From Gambelia wislizenii (Eukaryota; Chordata; Lepidosauria; Squamata; Crotaphytidae), in the NCBI GenBank assembly GCA_030847615.1, contig JAUMIR010000003.1:288232265-288296264 (forward strand): a stretch of 64,000 nt of DNA, written 5' to 3'. The notes beneath the pieces were generated by a model that was not told where the DNA came from, made no database searches, and worked only from the letters and a program-made list of their open reading frames with translations. Below are positions 43,777-54,289 of the stretch, piece after piece (positions within the stretch are counted from its first letter, which is position 1; every line of letters begins with the position of its first letter). Both the position numbers and the translations under genes were made by a program.

Positions 43777-44527
43777 CAGTTGCCCCTCCACATTCGCAAC
43801 TTTCACATTCGCAACTTTCACATTCGCGGTTTTGATCATTCGCGGAAAGCTGCATGCCCCCCCCTGCTCAACACCCCACTCCCTTCCCAAGGCAGCGAGG
43901 GGCTTCTTAGGAAGCTCCTCGCTGCCTTGGGAATGGGGGGGGGTAAGACCCAGCTGGCGTGCTCGCGCTACACCCCACTCCCTTCCCAAGGCAGCCAGGG
44001 GCTTCTCAAGAAGCTCCTCACTGCCTTGTAAAGGGGGGTGGGAACCAGCTGGCGCGCTCGCACTACATCCCACTCCCTTCCCAAGGCAGCCAGGGGCTTC
44101 TCAGGATGCTCCTCGCTGCCTTGGGAAGTGGGGGAGACCCAGCTGGCGCGCTTGCACTACACCCCACTCCCTTCCCAAGGCAGCCAGGGGCTTCTCAAGA
44201 AGCTCCTTGCTGCCTTGGGAAGGGGGGGGGGGTAAGACCCAGCTGGCGTGCTCGCGCTACACCCCACTCCCTTCCCAAGGCAGCCAGGGGCTTCTCAGGA
44301 AGCTCCTCGCTGCCTTGGGAAGGAGGGGTGGGAACCAGCTGGCGCACTCGCGCTACACCCCACTTCCTTCCCAAGGCAGCCGGGGGCTTCTCAGGAAGCT
44401 CCTCGCTGCCTTGGGAAGGGACTGGGGTGGAAAACCGCTCACCGGCAGGCTCATTTCTTATTCACGTTTTTTTCACATTCGTGGGGGTTGTCTGCCCCTA
44501 ACCCCTACGAATGTGAAGGGATGACTG
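43777..44527. mobile_element. MER2-like TIR element with a different palindromic minisatellite (array C)
   Basis: TA-flanked. Left end CAGTTGCCCCTCCACATTCG, with CAACTTTCACATTCG words repeated. Right end ...GAATGTGAAGGGATGACTG. The interior is about six copies of a roughly 96-bp unit with a hairpin, CTTCCCAAGGCAGC...GCTGCCTTGGGAAG, enclosing AGGGGCTTCT and AGAAGCTCCT type arms. The unit shows no similarity to arrays A and B, although the ends do. Confidence 0.85.
43870..44425 (+). repeat. Tandem array C, about 96-bp hairpin unit
   Basis: 'ggcagccaggggcttctca' recurs at intervals near 43992, 44087, 44182 and 44279. Spacers hold the phrase 'agctggcgcgctcgc'. Confidence 0.9.
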
Positions 44528-44530
44528 TAT

Positions 44531-44670
44531 AGCAGGAGTGGGAATCATGTGGCCCTGCAGATTTAATTGGACTACAACTCCCAGTAGTCCACACCAGCTT
44601 TATAAATGGTGCAGAATACTAGGAATTGCAGGCCAACAACTTATAGAGGGCCACCAATTACCCACCTGAC
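44531..44670. mobile_element. hAT-like MITE relative
   Basis: 'agcaggagtgggaatcatgt' and 'attggactacaactcccagt', facing 'actaggaattgcaggccaac'. Confidence 0.5.
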
Positions 44671-45102
44671 ATCTATGAGCTTGAGTCTAATAAGGAACTA
44701 CCCTTGCTCTCAGTCTACTTTCCTCTTTTATTTTTAATTATTTCCAGAACATACCTGCATCAGAGGCACACTGATGTGGCCAGGGTGTTGTTGTTGTTGT
44801 TGGGTGTTGGAGAAGTGTCTAACTATGGAGAATAGAAAGATCCCTGCCCTCCACCAGTCACATAACTGCCTGTTCATTGGAGCTCTCTCAAAGGAATGAT
44901 GGCTTCGTACCGTGCCCATGGAACTGTTATGCTATGCTGGGCAATATAGAATTCTAGCTGCTGTGACTCATTCTTATAATGCATAGGTATGGTTTAGCCT
45001 TTAGTCTAAAGTAGACCACTGTAATTTCCACTTTTCAGGCAGTGGAATGGGTGCATTAGAGGTGAAATTTTTTTTTAAGCTCTTCACCAAACCATAATCC
45101 CA

Positions 45103-45190
45103 CTTTGAACAAATTTGGCCAAGAAGACCACATGATAGGTTCACCTTAGGGTTGCTGTAAGTTGGAAATGACTTGAAGTCGCTCAACATT
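45103..45190 (+). mobile_element. SINE 3' tail fragment
   Basis: 'gaacaaatttggccaagaag' to 'ggaaatgacttgaagtcgct', the tail of the RTE-tailed SINE family. Confidence 0.6.
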
Positions 45191-45282
45191 ATTTTGTTAA
45201 GTATTTTTTTTTAAAGTGACATTTTCTTTGGACCAATAGCAGTGAATTTTTTGACCCATCGTTACTGATATATATATAATTC

Positions 45283-45311
45283 AGATGTGTGTGTGTGTGT
45301 GTGTGTGTGTG
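45283..45311 (+). repeat. (GT)n microsatellite
   Basis: Uninterrupted GT run. Confidence 0.9.
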
Positions 45312-45500
45312 AATGACTTCTGAATTATAATTATTTTCACATCTTTAAACAATAGTTGTCCACAATCAAGTAGGTCTGAGATTGGTATTGTTATAAAGAC
45401 AGTGTTTGGTGTTGCATGTTAAGCACAATAATAGAGAATAACCCACAGTGTTTAAATGTGTGCTACTTTCTATCAAGCTTTTGTGCATCCTTGCATTATA

Positions 45501-45742
45501 CATTGGGCCCTCAGTATCCACTGGGATTGGGTTTTTGAACCCCCTCTGGATAACAAAATCTGTGGAAGTTCAAGTTCCATTATATACAATGGCATAGTAA
45601 AATGGCATCCCATATATAAAATGGTGAACAGCAAGGTTTGATTTTTAGATCCCTCCCCCCCCCCCCCCCCGCAGGAATATTTTAAAGCCATATTTGGTTG
45701 AATATGTGGATGCAGAACCTGTAGAATACAGAGGGTCAACTG
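45501..45742. mobile_element. MER2-like MITE, diverged
   Basis: Left end CATTGGGCCCTCAGTATCC, right end ...GAATACAGAGGGTCAACTG, TA on both sides. Interior 'tatacaatggcatagtaaaa'. Contains a 17-C run near 45653-45670. Confidence 0.7.
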
Positions 45743-45744
45743 TA

Positions 45745-46529
45745 CTAGTAATTCCAATATTGCTTCTACTCTGTTAACATTCCATGCTGGGAAGCTTCAA
45801 GACCTTTTGATGAACTTGACATGGATATGGCCAGATCAGATATTGGGTTGTGTGATCTCCTAACACTCACATCCTGTAGCTTGTTCCAAATATTTTGATG
45901 TCTATTTGATACTGATCTGTTCAGCAGCTGTTCTCTCTAGTTTTGTTTATAATTGAATGAATAGAGAACTCAAAATGGCTGGCAATTTTCATAAAGGTAT
46001 CTCCACGCTCCAGCTCTGCAGCTTGCTTAGACACACTGGATTATATCAGTGTGTTTTTTTAAGGTGTCCAGTTACATTATAGTACTTGAAACTTTAAGCG
46101 TAAAAATAGCATATTTCTTTATTAAATTTGTAGCAGAGTTGGTGACCACAGTTTGCATACTGCCACTGGAGGAGTTTTAAGTTATAGAGATACCACAATA
46201 TGTAGAATTACTTATTATTTTCCTGTTCTGAATGTCAAATCTGTTTTCTCCTCATGGGGTCTGTTAAGAATTCTAGTTTATCCTTCTATACCTCTATGCA
46301 TCACCCTGGCTACTAAAAGAAGCTGCCAATAAAATGAAAGAGTTCTGATTTTAGTTTATTAGAGCTAGCCTTGGAAGAAGAAAGCAGGACAGATACCTGA
46401 ACACAAAATAATTAGCTTCTATTTCTTCATGACTCTCAGCTCCCTCATTCTTCTGTTCTAGAAAAATGTGATCATATGGATTTGCCTTAATTTATGTATT
46501 TATTTATTTTTCATTCTTTACATCCACAC
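45745..46529. other. Unannotated intronic DNA
   Basis: No gene or named repeat recognised. Confidence 0.4.
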
Positions 46530-46720
46530 CTTGATTCTCCTTCAAGGAGTACAGTGCAAGGTGTACACCTTCCCCATCTCCATATCCACAGCAATCCTGT
46601 GTGGCAGGTTAGGCTAGGATATAATGATTGGCCCAAGGCCAGGTTTAATGGCAGAATGGGGAACTGAACTCGGGTCTTTCCAGTACAGCACTCTGGCTTT
46701 CTTACTATAAGTTGGATTGT
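46530..46720 (-). mobile_element. MIR/CORE-like SINE fragment (minus)
   Basis: 'cctgtgtggcaggttaggct' and 'gattggcccaaggccaggtt', with 'aactgaactcgggtctttcc' as the complement of a B-box. Confidence 0.55.
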
Positions 46721-47405
46721 TCGTCCATTTATGGCATGCTCATTATTGCACACTCAGCCTGAGGGTGGCTCCTCAAGGCTTCAGGGAGACATCTATTACT
46801 AGCCTGTGATCCATTGACAGAAATTCTGGTGACTGAACCTTAGACTGTCTACATATGGCAAAACACGTGCATCTATCTGTAAGATGTGGTTTCTCCTGGA
46901 AGATCCCTGGAAGCTGGCTTGGCTGAAAAATGACCAAAAGGAATTTCTGCCCATTTCCTTTCAAAAGTGGTGATGAATTCTCTCCAATGCTTTCATTAAT
47001 GTGAATAGAGTTGTACTAGACTGTATTGCTCGCTACTGTTTTTGAAGTCTCATGAGTGTGCCTTTGAGAAACCTAGGATAATAAAGAGACTCTAAGAGTA
47101 TCTTACTTCCATCAGGGAACAATAAACATATTGTTGTAGACAGTATTTTGTTTCACTTGGGCCCTTTCTTGAAGCCATTAGAACTGAAATGCTGCAGTAT
47201 AATGGCTCAGTTGTGCAGCCATGTAAGCGGGCCTTTTGTGAGAAAGGTGGATGAAACTGATATAATTTTTCAAAACATGCCCATTCTCTCCTGCCCATAT
47301 CTGTTTATTCTGTAAACTTCATTGGGTGGGTGAGGGTTGGAAGATGTGGTGGGAAAACATGAGGATATTGATAAGTGGTAGACAGTAGAGTATTATCTTG
47401 ATCCC
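46721..47405. other. Unannotated intronic DNA
   Basis: No gene or named repeat recognised. Confidence 0.4.
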
Positions 47406-47590
47406 CTTCGCATGATAGAATTATAGTACTGTGATTCCACTTTAACTGCCATGGTTCCATCCTATGGAATCCTGGGATTTTCACTTTAGAGAGGGGCATT
47501 TGGAGCTTCACCAGACTACAGACCCCAGCATTCCGTAGGATACAGCCGTGGCAATCAAAGTGGAATCGTAGTGCTATAATTGGTCTGAAA
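47406..47590. mobile_element. Palindromic MITE
   Basis: 'agaattatagtactgtgatt' faces 'aatcgtagtgctataattgg', and 'ccatcctatggaatcctggg' faces 'cccagcattccgtaggatac'. Same family as 6811-7016. Confidence 0.75.
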
Positions 47591-47879
47591 GGGTCTCTGG
47601 GCTCTTAGGAAAATTAAGGTAATGAGGCAGGGTGACCCTATAAGAAAGCCTAATCTGAAATCATCTTTAGGTCCACTGAACACATTGAGGCTTATTTCTG
47701 AGTTAATATGCATGGGATTACACTTATAAAAAGTCCTATTCACAGTTAAGTAAACATCTGAATATGGTAGTATGCTAGCCCTGTCTCCTTCGTGGTCACT
47801 TGTCTTATGCAAAAAAATGGTGAGTCCAATGTAAAGAGCCTTCTGTATGTTTGGAGCCTCTCCTGTGATCGTGATTTCC

Positions 47880-47950
47880 TGTGTGGCAGGGGGTTGGACT
47901 GGATGGCCCTCGTGGTCTCTTCCAACTCTGCAATTCTACGATTCTATGAA
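47880..47950 (+). mobile_element. CR1 LINE 3' fragment (plus)
   Basis: 'gttggactggatggccctcg', 'tggtctcttccaactctgca' and 'attctacgattctatg', the CR1 tail in plus orientation. Confidence 0.75.
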
Positions 47951-48139
47951 CCCCAATTTACTAGGGTTCTAGGACATCTTTCTCTGTATGTGTTTATTAA
48001 GCTCCACACATGATGACCAAATAGGATTACTATGTACAGTTGTCCCTCCACATTCACGGATTTGACATTCACGGATTTGAGTATTCAGGGCTTGAAAATA
48101 TTCTTAAAAAAATAATAATCCTAATAGCAAACCTTGATT

Positions 48140-48282
48140 CTCTGAGGGAGGGGTGATGCGGTTCCTTTACATCTGGGTTTCGTCAGTCACCGCCCAGGTG
48201 TAGCAGGAAGTTACATCAAGCCTCTTCATATTCAAATTTCTTTGTCTTCATCTCCTCCATCCTGGAGCCACGAGGCCAGTTC
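48140..48282. repeat. DIRS terminal inverted repeat, left
   Basis: Begins CTCTGAGGGAGGGGTGATGC and ends at GAGGCCAGTTC. Complement at 54290-54420 with few differences. Confidence 0.9.
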
Positions 48283-48531
48283 TAATTTCCTGCTTCGCCC
48301 AGTAGGTAGCTGAGAAATCTCCTCCGTCTGGAATTTCTATCTCCACCTTTTTCTTTTTCCTTCTCTAGGCATTGCTGCTTTTCAGCCCTTGCCTTTTCCT
48401 TTTGAATTTCCCGCCTATTTAAAAAAAAAAACCTCTCCTCTCTCCGCGGCTGCTCAGTCGGCTCCAGCCTGCTCCTCCTCTCTCTCTCCCCCCTCCCACC
48501 TCTCTCCTTACTGTTTCTTCGCACCGAGGCC

Positions 48532-51102
48532 ATGCAGGCCCAGGAGATTCCCCAGCAGGCGGGGAAGGACTCCGGAGTGGCCGGGGATGCGGTTCTCGAC
48601 CGCGGCCACTCCGAGGACGCGGAGAGCGCTGCCGGGGGAGCCGCGGTCGCCATCGCTGCCGCTGCCGGCTCCCATGTGGGCGTCCCTCAGAGGGACGCGG
48701 CCCGGAAGGCACACCAGGCCATCGTGACTGGTAAAGCCTCCGATGGCCAAGCGGCAGCCAAGCCACGGAAGAGGCCAGCACAGCCCAGGAAGAAGCTGGC
48801 CTCTGATGCCTCCAGCGGGACCGCGATGGAACCTCCGGCCCTATGGAGTGCTTGGCACGCGCCAGGTGCCTGCTGCCAGGACTGGACAGGGGCAGGAGCC
48901 CCTCGAAAGGTACAAGGGGCCCTTGGGGGGAGCGGGGACGAACTGCCCCTTCCCCCACGCATCGTGCCCTCCCTGCTTTTGGGGACGGCACGTATTCTAC
49001 CCCCCTGGAGGCCAAACGGAGCGCGGGAGGGGGAAGGGGAGAGCGAGGACTCGCGCTCCCACGCGGAGCCCTCACCATCCACCGGGCCCCAAACAACCAC
49101 CACAGCTGCCTCGGGGGAGGGGGGCACACCACATGGGGAACCCCAGTCGCTGTCTGACCCCACTCCAGGAAGCAGCCAGGCCCTACCCCAACCGAGCCAA
49201 CCACCACAAAGCCTGGGCACGGAGGAGCAGGCCCTACAGGCCCCAACTCCTCAAGCACCCCCCCCCCCCCACAGGCCCTGGCCTCCCAACCTCCACTTCT
49301 CCCGACCTTGCCTGCCCAGGTGCCACCCCAGCAACACCAGCTGCCCTTGGTGCTCCAACCAATGTCTCAGCAGGCAGCACCTACCCAGGCGCAGCAACCG
49401 TTGGTTTACCAGGCCTTGCCACCACAGGGGCCGGTGAACCAGACCCTGGGCTTGGGTAACCAGAATCAGGTTTTCCTCCCACCAGTGGTCCAGCCTCAGC
49501 CCATGCAGGCGGTGGGTTTTCAGGCACAGCCCTACCAGGCCCCTCCAGGCCCCCACGGGCCATACCAGCCAAAACCACCATGGCATCCCAGTGTTTTATG
49601 ATCACTCTAGTGGGGAGGAGTCCGACATCGAGTGGTTGGCCGCTCAGCCTCCCAAGACCAGGGGAGCTAGACCCACACAGCGGGGGGGTCGCAGAAAGCG
49701 TAAGGGCGCCATTAAGGCAGCCCTACAGCTACTCTCAAAGGCATTGCTCTCTGATGAGGATTCGTCAGAAGAGCCTGGCACGAGCGCCTCAGCCTCGGGG
49801 GTTCCCCCTAAGGACCAGGCGAACAACGCGCAGTCCCAGCAGCCAGCAGGACCGGGCAAGGCAAAAGCTAAGTCCGCGTCCAAGGGTCCCAGAGGCCCAT
49901 TAAGAGGCACAGATGTCCTGGCCAAGAAGAGGAAGGATCCTCCCTCCACCCACTCCTCTGCAGAGTCCCTACCTCCCTCGGATGAGGAACGCGCCCTCAC
50001 TGACGTTGTCAGGGCGTCCGGGACCCACGATGATGTAATCCTAACCGACAAGGAAGAGGGAGAAATCTCTGATTCCGAGTTTGCAGACCAGGACCAATCG
50101 GATCGCCTTTTCCAAGGAGAGTGGTATGTTCCTCTCCTTACTAGGGTGATGGCAACACTAGAAATTACTCCTACAGACGCGGACCAAGCTCCATCGACAT
50201 CGTCGTCCAACGAGAAGGTCGCTGCAGTGATGCGCACCTCACGCCCAAAGAAGCCGGAGCTTCCCTTCCCAGAGGCCTTCTGGTCCCTGGTAACCGACGA
50301 ATGGGAAAAACCCTCAATGGGAAGGCGGGGCGCCACTGTGGCTCAAAAATATTACAACACCACTCAACGCTTTCTGGACCTCCTAAAGCCCCCAGTGGTC
50401 GACAATCCTGTCGCGTCCCTCGTCTCAAATTGTCTGGCTCCTAAGGAAGGAGAGGGCTCTCTCCGGGACCCAGACGAAAAAAGAACCGACGCAGCCATCA
50501 AGAAGGCCCACGACTCCGCGGCATGCGGGGTCAGATCCACGCTGGCAATATCGCTTTTTTCCAGAGCGGCGATAGTGTGGCTGCAAGAGCTCATGGAGAT
50601 CCAGGAGCTCGACCCAAACCTGCTTCACAAATCTCTGCTTAGATTCCTGCGTACCTTCTTCTTCATAGCCGACGCGGCACAGGACGCCATGATTTTTTCC
50701 GCCCGCGCCATCGGGGCCCTCACGCTGGCCAGGAGATCAGTCTGGCTAAAGCACTGGCAGGTGGATACTCCTACCAGGGCAGCATTGGCCTCGGCGGCCT
50801 TTAAGGGCCTTAAGCTGTTTGGGGAAGAGGCCCTAAAGGGTATCCTAGTCGAGACAAAGGACAAAAAGTTGGCCATGCCATCCACACTCAAGCCAGACAA
50901 GAAGAGCGGCAGACGACCCTTTCAGACTTCTCGTCCCTTTCGTTCCTTTCGGGGATTCGGGAAGCAGCGAAACTACAACTCCTTTCGCCCACCATGGGTT
51001 AAGCCAAACTACGTCATCAGACAGAACACTGGATCGCAGCCCAACAATAGCAGAAGGGGAGGCTCCAACGCTCAGCGTGGAGGCTCGCGACAACAATCCT
51101 GA
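48532..51102 (+). pseudogene. DIRS Gag-like ORF, in three frame segments
   Basis: Starts at ATG 48532 in a good context (GCCATGC). The frame is interrupted at a 13-C tract (about 49258-49270), continues in a different frame through a glutamine- and proline-rich stretch (49308-49601) and returns to the first frame at about 49575-49600, running to 51102. Together these would be a Gag-like protein: an alanine-rich N-terminus, a Q/P-rich middle, an acidic serine segment (HSSGEESDIEWL), a central conserved part (AFWSLVTDEWEKPS, VASLVSNCLAP) and an arginine- and aromatic-rich end (FRSFRGFGKQRNYNSF) that may bind RNA. The two shifts compensate. They may be true mutations or homopolymer errors. Its end overlaps the reverse transcriptase frame. 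Confidence 0.75.
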
Positions 51103-52990
51103 CTCGGGGTCGCCCCCAGTGGGCGGCCGCCTCAGTCTGTTCCTCCGGCCTTGGTCGAACTCGACAACGGACAGGTGGGTTGTCTCAACAATCACCCACG
51201 GGTACAAAATCGAGTTCGACTCAAGGCCAAGGGGCAGATTTCTCCCAGCCCCAATACCCAAAGACCCAAAGAAGGCGAGAGACCTGACGACAGCCATATC
51301 TCACCTAAGACACATAGCAGCCATAGAAGAGGTACCAGCCTCTCAGCGCTTCTTAGGCGTGTACTCCTTCTTCTTCACAGTTTCAAAGAAGGACGGCAGC
51401 CAGAGGTCCATCCTGGACCTAAAATACACCAACAGACACATCACATACAGAAAGTTCTGGATGGAGACGCTTACATCCATAAGGGAGGCGCTCCAACCAG
51501 GAGACTTTCTAGCCTCACTCGATCTCTCAGATGCGTATATGCACATCATGATCCACGAGGACAGCAGACAATACCTCCGCTTTGCCTTCGGGGACCAACA
51601 CTTCCAGTTCAGGGCCCTTCCATTTGGTCTGGCCTCAGCACCAAGGGTCTTCACCAAGGTCCTGATCACCCTAATCGCCAACCTGAGGGCACAGGGAATC
51701 CACCTGTACCCATATTTGGACGACATCTTACTGCGTGCGTCCTCTCTGAACAAAGCAGGGAGAGACCTGCAGACCACAATTCACTATCTGCAGGCCCATG
51801 GTTTTCTGGTGAACTTCAAAAAGAGCAGCCTGTCTCCTGCCCGCACCATCGTCCACCTGGGTGTGGAAATAGACACACAGCGCTTCAAGATCACCCTGTC
51901 CAAGGAGCGACAGGAGGTCCTCCTACGGGAAGCTCGCACAGTTCGTTTACTAAGGAAGGTACCACTGTCCCTACTAGCCAGACTCCTCGGCCTTATGATC
52001 TCAGCCTTTGGGGTTGTGCCTTGGGCAAGGTTCCACTCCAGACCCCTGCAGAACTTCCTGATGCCTTACCAAAAGGAGATCGCATTGAGAAAGTCCCCAC
52101 TCCTTCTCCTCCCACAGCATGTGCAGGATTCGCTGGCCTGGTGGTCTCAGATGAAAACAGTCAGCAAGGGTTCTCCGTTCACAGTACCCCAGGCGATCTC
52201 GGTCACCTCCGATGCGAGCCTACGGGGCTGGGGAGCACACTGTCAGGGACAAGTGACGCAAGGGATTTGGAGCCCACAGGAAAAGACGCACAGCATCAAC
52301 TGGCTGGAGCTACGAGCGGCTCGCCTGGCTCTGCAACACTTCACCCCAGTCCTGAGGGGTCAACACGTCATGGTGATGACGGACAACACTACAGCCCGAT
52401 CGTACATAGCGAAACAAGGAGGTTCGAGATCCCGGTCCCTGCAACAGGAAGCGGACCTCATCTTCCTCTGGGCCGAACGGACGGTGCAGTCCCTTACAGC
52501 TCAGTACCTTCAGGGGGAACGCAATCAACAAGCGGACTACCTGAGCAGATACTCGGTTCTACCCGGAGAGTGGGAGCTAAACGACGACGTGTTCATTCAG
52601 GTCCAAGCCAGGTTCGGCCAGCTGGAGGTGGACATGTTCGCGACAAGGTCAAACGCCAAGCTGGACAGATTCTTCACCAGGTTTTTTCACCACAACGCCG
52701 AAGGCACGGACGCCCTACGATCCCCTTGGCCGGCCGGTCTCCTATACCTGTTTCCCCCACTTCCCCTCATAGGGAAAGTCTGTCAGAAGATTCGCCAGGA
52801 GAAGGCACAAGTGGTCCTGATAGCGCCCCATTGGCCGAGGCGTCCCTGGTTCTCCGAGTTGATGGACATGAGGGTTCAGAGCCAGTGGCGTCTACCTCAG
52901 AGACCCGACCTTCTTCATCAGGGTCCGATCCTCCACCCAGATCCAAGCTGGTTACAACTGACAGCCTGGAGATTGAGCGGCAAGCCCTAA
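51077..52990 (+). CDS. DIRS reverse transcriptase / RNase H
   Basis: An uninterrupted frame of about 637 codons; the true start is unclear because no ATG opens it (the first codon listed is GTG), and it may be reached from the overlapping Gag-like frame. Reverse transcriptase blocks: VSKKDGSQRSILDLKYTN (fingers), LDLSDAYMHI (motif A, about residue 149), RALPFGLASAPRVFTKVL (motif B) and HLYPYLDDILL (motif C with both aspartates, about residue 212). RNase H blocks: VTSDASLRGWGAH (D, about residue 377), NWLELRAARLAL (E), VMVMTDNTTARSYIAK (D) and RNQQADYLSR (D). All catalytic residues are present. It would copy the element's RNA. The recombinase frame overlaps its 3' part. Confidence 0.9.
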   Translation: MEARDNNPDSGSPPVGGRLSLFLRPWSNSTTDRWVVSTITHGYKIEFDSRPRGRFLPAPIPKDPKKARDLTTAISHLRHIAAIEEVPASQRFLGVYSFFFTVSKKDGSQRSILDLKYTNRHITYRKFWMETLTSIREALQPGDFLASLDLSDAYMHIMIHEDSRQYLRFAFGDQHFQFRALPFGLASAPRVFTKVLITLIANLRAQGIHLYPYLDDILLRASSLNKAGRDLQTTIHYLQAHGFLVNFKKSSLSPARTIVHLGVEIDTQRFKITLSKERQEVLLREARTVRLLRKVPLSLLARLLGLMISAFGVVPWARFHSRPLQNFLMPYQKEIALRKSPLLLLPQHVQDSLAWWSQMKTVSKGSPFTVPQAISVTSDASLRGWGAHCQGQVTQGIWSPQEKTHSINWLELRAARLALQHFTPVLRGQHVMVMTDNTTARSYIAKQGGSRSRSLQQEADLIFLWAERTVQSLTAQYLQGERNQQADYLSRYSVLPGEWELNDDVFIQVQARFGQLEVDMFATRSNAKLDRFFTRFFHHNAEGTDALRSPWPAGLLYLFPPLPLIGKVCQKIRQEKAQVVLIAPHWPRRPWFSELMDMRVQSQWRLPQRPDLLHQGPILHPDPSWLQLTAWRLSGKP

Positions 52991-54018
52991 GAGAACATGG
53001 ATACGACGATTCAGTCATTAGTACCCTTCTTTCCTCTAGGCGCGTGTCCACCAGGAGGATCTATGAAGCTACATGGCGAGCCTTCAAGAGATGGTGTGCC
53101 CCTCGCCAATTGATCGCTGAAGAAGCTTCGGTGAAACACATCCTGGCATTCTTACAGAAAGGCCTCGAGGCGGGCTTACGACCAAATACCCTGAAGAGAC
53201 AGGTGGCCGCACTGTCGGCCTTCCTCACAGTACAGGACGGAAACCGCCTCTCATCGCATCCCCATATCAGGCGTTTCCTCAGGGGTGCCTCAATAGTTTC
53301 ACCCCCGGTGAGGCACAGGTTTCCGTCATGGAACCTCTCCCTAGTCCTCAGGCAACTCATGAAGCACCCGTTTGAACCGTTGCGCACAGTTTCCCTCAGA
53401 ATTCTCACCATCAAGGTTGCCTTCCTAGTGGCCATCACCTCAGCGCGAAGAGTGTCGGAGTTGGCCTCTCTGTCAGTTAGGGAACACCTGTGTTACTTTA
53501 CCAAGGATGTAGTGACCCTACACCCAGACCCGTCATTCAAACCAAAGGTTGTTTCCGAGTTCCATGTCTCACAACCCTTGATTCTGCCCTCCTTTTGTCC
53601 TGACCCTTCGCACCCGAAGGAGAAGCTCTGGCATAACTTGGACGTCAGGAGGGCCCTGAAGATCAACATTAGACGTACTGCCCCCATCAGACGCTGCGAC
53701 GCCCTATTCGTCTCTTTCTCTCAGGCAGCCATAGGGTCCAGAGCTTCGCAGAAGACCATTGCTTCCTGGATCAGGGCCTGTATCTTCGAGGCCTATGACT
53801 CAGCTAGACTTCCCAGACCCTCAGGGGTCACGGCACATTCGACTAGGTCAGCCGCGACATCCGCGGTCTTCTCCACTAACGCTTCCCTGGTAGAAATCTG
53901 CAGGGCAGCAACCTGGAGCACACCGTCCACCTTCATTAGGCACTATAAGGTGGATAAGTTCCGTTCCGCCGAGGCGAACTTCGGTCGGAGGGTGCTCCAG
54001 GAGGTGCTCAAAGACTGA
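52880..54018 (+). CDS. DIRS tyrosine recombinase (integrase)
   Basis: This frame is open continuously from 51151 to 54018. The protein-like part begins around 52880, overlapping the reverse transcriptase frame by roughly 110 bases or more. Upstream of that the open frame looks like a shadow of the reverse transcriptase. Domain order: an N-terminal SAM-like, core-binding part (TRRIYEATWRAFKRWCAPR, LRPNTLKRQVAALSAFL), then the catalytic domain with ITSARRVSELASLS (first arginine), VTAHSTRSAATSAV (H-x-x-R), ICRAATWSTPSTF (tryptophan) and FIRHYKVDKFR (nucleophilic tyrosine, about codon 930 of the long frame). The full R-H-R-W-Y set is visible. It inserts circular DNA copies without target duplication. 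Confidence 0.9.
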
Positions 54019-54069
54019 GTCCGCCAATCCCGCAGTCACTCCCGCCCTATTGAGTCAGCTTGGGCACGT

Positions 54070-54180
54070 CCCAGATGTAAAGGAACCGCATCACCCCTCC
54101 CTCAGAGAATGCCACATTGGTTACTTACCGTGAAGGTGCATTCTTGAGGGAATGGGGTGATGCGGGTCCTTTCCCCGCCC
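54070..54180. repeat. DIRS internal complementary region
   Basis: 'atgtaaaggaaccgcatcac' to 'ctcagag' complements the left terminus. 'aatgccacattggttactta' to 'gatgcgggtcctttccccgc' complements the right terminus. The junction CAGAG-AAT-GCCAC places the two ends around one AAT core. Confidence 0.9.
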
Positions 54181-54289
54181 AGTGACTGCGTGCGTTTCCT
54201 TACATGGCGGTATCCTTATTATTTAGCCCTGCTTAATGTTACTTGACTTAATCGATTTCCTTAGTCCTTACAGGGCTTTGCTAGTCAGT

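Noticed and set aside
43762..44532. Several overlapping open frames of 60-230 codons in array C
   Set aside because: Tandem-repeat artefacts between transposon ends.
48532..51102. A host gene encoding a Q/P-rich protein
   Set aside because: It lies between the DIRS terminal repeats, overlaps the RT frame, and has a relative in the other DIRS element, so it is the Gag-like ORF.
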